Below, piece by piece: positions 5,457 to 7,900 of a DNA stretch of 7,900 bases; the first letter of the stretch is position 1; each line of letters opens with the position of its first letter. Source of the DNA: an uncultured Pseudomonadota bacterium (lineage in GTDB: Bacteria > Pseudomonadota > Alphaproteobacteria > Rs-D84); NCBI GenBank assembly GCA_902776515.1, contig CACYQE010000034.1, forward strand, positions 1 to 7,900, read 5' to 3'. The notes beneath the pieces were generated by a model. It did not search any database, had not been told where the DNA came from, and worked only from the letters and a program-made list of their open reading frames with translations. The position numbers and the translations under genes are program-made.

Positions 5457-7900
5457 AACGTGTCAGATTTATAACAGTGGTTTCTTCCTTGGGGTCTTCC
5501 CATTCCTTGCAATAATTCTTTTTGGTCTTTTTACAATTCTGGGTTGTCCGAATAACCGTACAATCACCAGTTGCACGATTGAACGATGCAGAAACCTTGT
5601 AAACAAAGTTCCAATTTTTATCCTCGTTATCACCGCCTTTTTTCTTTTCAGGTGGCAAATGGCCCGGATAATCTTCGTTTTCTATATCTTTACAAATCTT
5701 TTCTGCTTTATCTGCACTGACCGATTCGTTGGCTTTTTTAATCATAGCCAGATGTGCCTTTCTAAGTCTGGATGTTTCATCATCTATCTTTTTTGCATAA
5801 TTGTTCTGTGCGAATTTCAACACCGTTGTTGCAACCAATATACGCATCTGGGATGTCAAATGTGGCAAACGTCCGTTGGAATTACTGCCCAACATTTTAA
5901 CATTGCCATTTTTATCGCGGGTTCCACCCTGGAATTGCCGTCCCGACACACAATCTTGAACCTTTTTATCCGCCTCAACAGCCTTGATTACAGATGCGGT
6001 TGCATTAATCAACGAATTGATTTCCATCTTATACGCCTCTCTGACCGCTTGTTCGTTCATCGTATTCGCTTCATTTGGATTATTTGCCCTTACATTTGCT
6101 ATATATTGGTCAACATTTGGGAACATTTCGGCAACATTTTGCTTGTCATCGTTAAACAAGATAGAATCCCAATAAATTTTGCCGCTGTTTTTTTGACCCA
6201 ATAACTTATTATAATTTTGGTCGGTTCCGTCCGCAGCCTTTGGTGCATCACCGGTGTATTTTTTAAATTCTTCAACCGACATAGAATCCCACGAATCGTA
6301 ACATTTGCCGGACCAATTTTCAAAACCTGACGAATTAACATCGCTGTATTCGCAAACCTGATATTTCATTGAACGTGTTCCCAACGAAGTATCCGTCATC
6401 AAATTTTCACAGGTATCTGTGCTGCCACAAACCTTAATCATTGATGCATCAAGTGCCTTTTGACACGCACCAATCAAGCCTTCATCAATATCCAAAAAGA
6501 TACCATCCGCGATAGTGGCCAACATTTCATCGACCGTCTTTTTATCATTGTTGTATTCATAATAACAACCGGTCAGTTTTTCACGCGGACACATATCGGT
6601 GATTGTTGCGGTATCCAAACCAACGCATTGACTGTAATCAGAACCGCATCTGTCTTCGGATGTCAAACATTCCTTGAACTCACGCGTACATGCATCGGTT
6701 CTAATGGAGGCCAAGGTTGCCAAAACACTTTCCATAATATTCGGGTCCGCCGCAACACAAGGTTGAATTTGAACCTTGCACAGTGATTCAAAAACCCTTG
6801 GACGTGCCAAACACATATCATATGAACCATCAGGGTCGTTCGGGTCCATATTATCTTTACACGCCTTTTTGAAACAATTTCCTATGTTTTCAATACAAGA
6901 ATCACGCAGGTTACCTTCGGCAATTAATTCCGCGGATTTTATTTCTGGGGCCGCTTCGGTCAAAAACGCATCCCACACCTGGTCACGAACACTTACACAA
7001 TTTTTTGTAACCCCCATACAAAGTGGCTTTTTCGCAAGCAACGTATCGTATGTGGTTGCCGCAATTTCAATAGTTGTTGTTGCACCCTTGATTTTATACG
7101 GTTTGGATAATTTTTTACGACTGTGCGTGGCGTTTTGTGCCTCGGTCACACCGGCAATCGTTGCACACCCCGAAAAATCTTCGCCACATTCACCAGTTGT
7201 TTTCATACACTGTTTAAATTGAAGCATACATTGACCCAAATCGTATTTGTTTTGATTGTTATATTGTTCCAACGCCGCTTCACGCAAAGCAGTTTGTGCC
7301 GCCTGTAATTTTTGGGCACTGGCATCACGCTGTTTTTTCAAACTGTTTTCATACGCCATACAATCCGAACGAATACGTTGTTTATACAAAGAATCCAACA
7401 TCTTCATACTGGACGAACATTCTGGAATTTGTTCGGTACATAATTTATACGATACGTTGTAAAGTGCATCACCCTCTTTACCTTCAACCGAGTTTTCATC
7501 AGCAGCGGCACCAAACAAATCAAACATATCACCTTCGTCATCAGTATTATTCAAAGATGTTAAATCCAAAGCACGCCGTCTTTTATTTTTTTGTTCGGTC
7601 TCACCCAACACCGCCTTGGCCGCCGCATCAGCCGCCGCAGAAATAGCATCGCCATCTTCACCCATTTCGATTTTTTCAACACCGGTTGTTGCCATTTGGT
7701 AACTTTGTTTATCCAACTTTTCAATTTCCGCTAATACAGTATTCAATTCTTTGTTGCGATTACTGCACAAGCAACGTCCGCCGTTTGCATTTTCCATCAT
7801 ACAAAAAGAATCCATACAACCATCAAATTTTGCCTGACATTCTTCATCAACCAATTTATTTTGACCGGCACCCGCAACCTTGGTTCCGCCCATAATAACG
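5455..7900 (-). CDS. CX6C-rich 36-Cys protein, upstream paralogue (5' end outside window)
   Basis: The frame is open through base 7900 and ends at TAA 5455-5457. The ATG at 7893 is not the start. Codons before it continue in frame (Val-Ile), and the segment aligns with residues 105-111 (Ala-Ile-Val-Gly-Gly-Thr-Lys) of the paralogue, so the signal peptide and low-complexity region should lie beyond the right edge. Counting from the Met at 7893, the cysteines at 19, 26, 31, 41, 43, 152, 159, 178, 222, 229, 236, 243, 292, 299, 333, 340, 345, 361, 372, 379, 402, 409, 416, 423, 435, 443, 477, 489, 495, 514, 531, 648, 734, 778, 787 and 795 match the 36 of the downstream protein one-to-one. Over the 48 residues from Cys222 the two agree at 43. 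Differences are a longer acidic, Ala-rich linker (84-150), a different stretch at 532-640, and a charged Pro/Lys linker (736-760) instead of the hydrophobic segment. It is probably soluble once exported. Function unknown. Confidence 0.92.
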   Translation of the reverse strand, partial: VIMGGTKVAGAGQNKLVDEECQAKFDGCMDSFCMMENANGGRCLCSNRNKELNTVLAEIEKLDKQSYQMATTGVEKIEMGEDGDAISAAADAAAKAVLGETEQKNKRRRALDLTSLNNTDDEGDMFDLFGAAADENSVEGKEGDALYNVSYKLCTEQIPECSSSMKMLDSLYKQRIRSDCMAYENSLKKQRDASAQKLQAAQTALREAALEQYNNQNKYDLGQCMLQFKQCMKTTGECGEDFSGCATIAGVTEAQNATHSRKKLSKPYKIKGATTTIEIAATTYDTLLAKKPLCMGVTKNCVSVRDQVWDAFLTEAAPEIKSAELIAEGNLRDSCIENIGNCFKKACKDNMDPNDPDGSYDMCLARPRVFESLCKVQIQPCVAADPNIMESVLATLASIRTDACTREFKECLTSEDRCGSDYSQCVGLDTATITDMCPREKLTGCYYEYNNDKKTVDEMLATIADGIFLDIDEGLIGACQKALDASMIKVCGSTDTCENLMTDTSLGTRSMKYQVCEYSDVNSSGFENWSGKCYDSWDSMSVEEFKKYTGDAPKAADGTDQNYNKLLGQKNSGKIYWDSILFNDDKQNVAEMFPNVDQYIANVRANNPNEANTMNEQAVREAYKMEINSLINATASVIKAVEADKKVQDCVSGRQFQGGTRDKNGNVKMLGSNSNGRLPHLTSQMRILVATTVLKFAQNNYAKKIDDETSRLRKAHLAMIKKANESVSADKAEKICKDIENEDYPGHLPPEKKKGGDNEDKNWNFVYKVSASFNRATGDCTVIRTTQNCKKTKKNYCKEWEDPKEETTVINLTR

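Noticed and set aside
5659..6204. Plus-strand open frame of 181 codons with Phe/Ile-rich residues
   Set aside because: Antisense shadow of the upstream paralogue. The sense frame is supported by paralogy and cysteine conservation.
7891..7893. ATG as the start codon of the upstream paralogue
   Set aside because: The frame continues upstream to the window edge, the residue aligns with an internal position of the other paralogue (Ile-Val-Gly-Gly-Thr-Lys), and no ribosome-binding site or signal peptide is present there.

Overview
The window looks like the chromosome of a Gram-negative bacterium. Genes are densely packed, base composition is moderately AT-rich, ribosome-binding sites are of the AGGAGG type, and the exported proteins begin with Sec signal peptides. 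The style (large cysteine-rich exported proteins of unknown function, REP-like CCGGTAT palindromes) would fit a host- or gut-associated alphaproteobacterium. That is an impression, not a demonstrated placement. No RNA gene, CRISPR array, insertion-sequence transposase or plasmid gene is visible, and no gene belongs to a pathway I can name with confidence.

Layout: (1) Bases 1-1147, minus strand: the 5' part of a gene for an exported protein with a Gly-Asn repeat, CX6C cysteine pairs and a hydrophobic stretch that runs off the left edge. (2) Bases 1148-1288: a divergent intergenic region holding a textbook sigma70 promoter for the plus-strand gene and a weaker candidate for the minus-strand gene. 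(3) Bases 1289-2329, plus strand: a 346-residue inner-membrane protein with two membrane helices, a Pro-rich and acidic linker, and a C-terminal soluble domain. Its start codon sits essentially at the predicted transcription start, so its mRNA is probably leaderless. (4) Bases 2330-2526: no gene. This stretch holds a 193-bp palindromic, MITE/REP-like element with 32-bp terminal inverted repeats, lying between two convergent genes and touching both gene ends. (5) Bases 2527-7900, minus strand: a tightly coupled pair of tandem paralogues. The upstream one is truncated by the right edge. The downstream one is a complete 973-residue protein. Only 6 bp separate them.

The two paralogues are the core of the window. 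In the compared region each has 36 cysteines, and all align one-to-one. Many are spaced exactly seven residues apart (CX6C, twice as four-cysteine runs CX6CX6CX6C). The downstream copy carries a roughly 80-residue Gly/Ala/Val hydrophobic segment before a conserved cysteine-containing tail. The upstream copy replaces it with a short charged linker. One member therefore looks membrane-anchored and the other soluble. The separate gene at 1-1147 also shows CX6C pairs and a hydrophobic stretch, so three of the four genes may belong to one class of disulfide-rich envelope proteins. I do not recognise this class from sequence alone. It is the best candidate here for an undescribed system.
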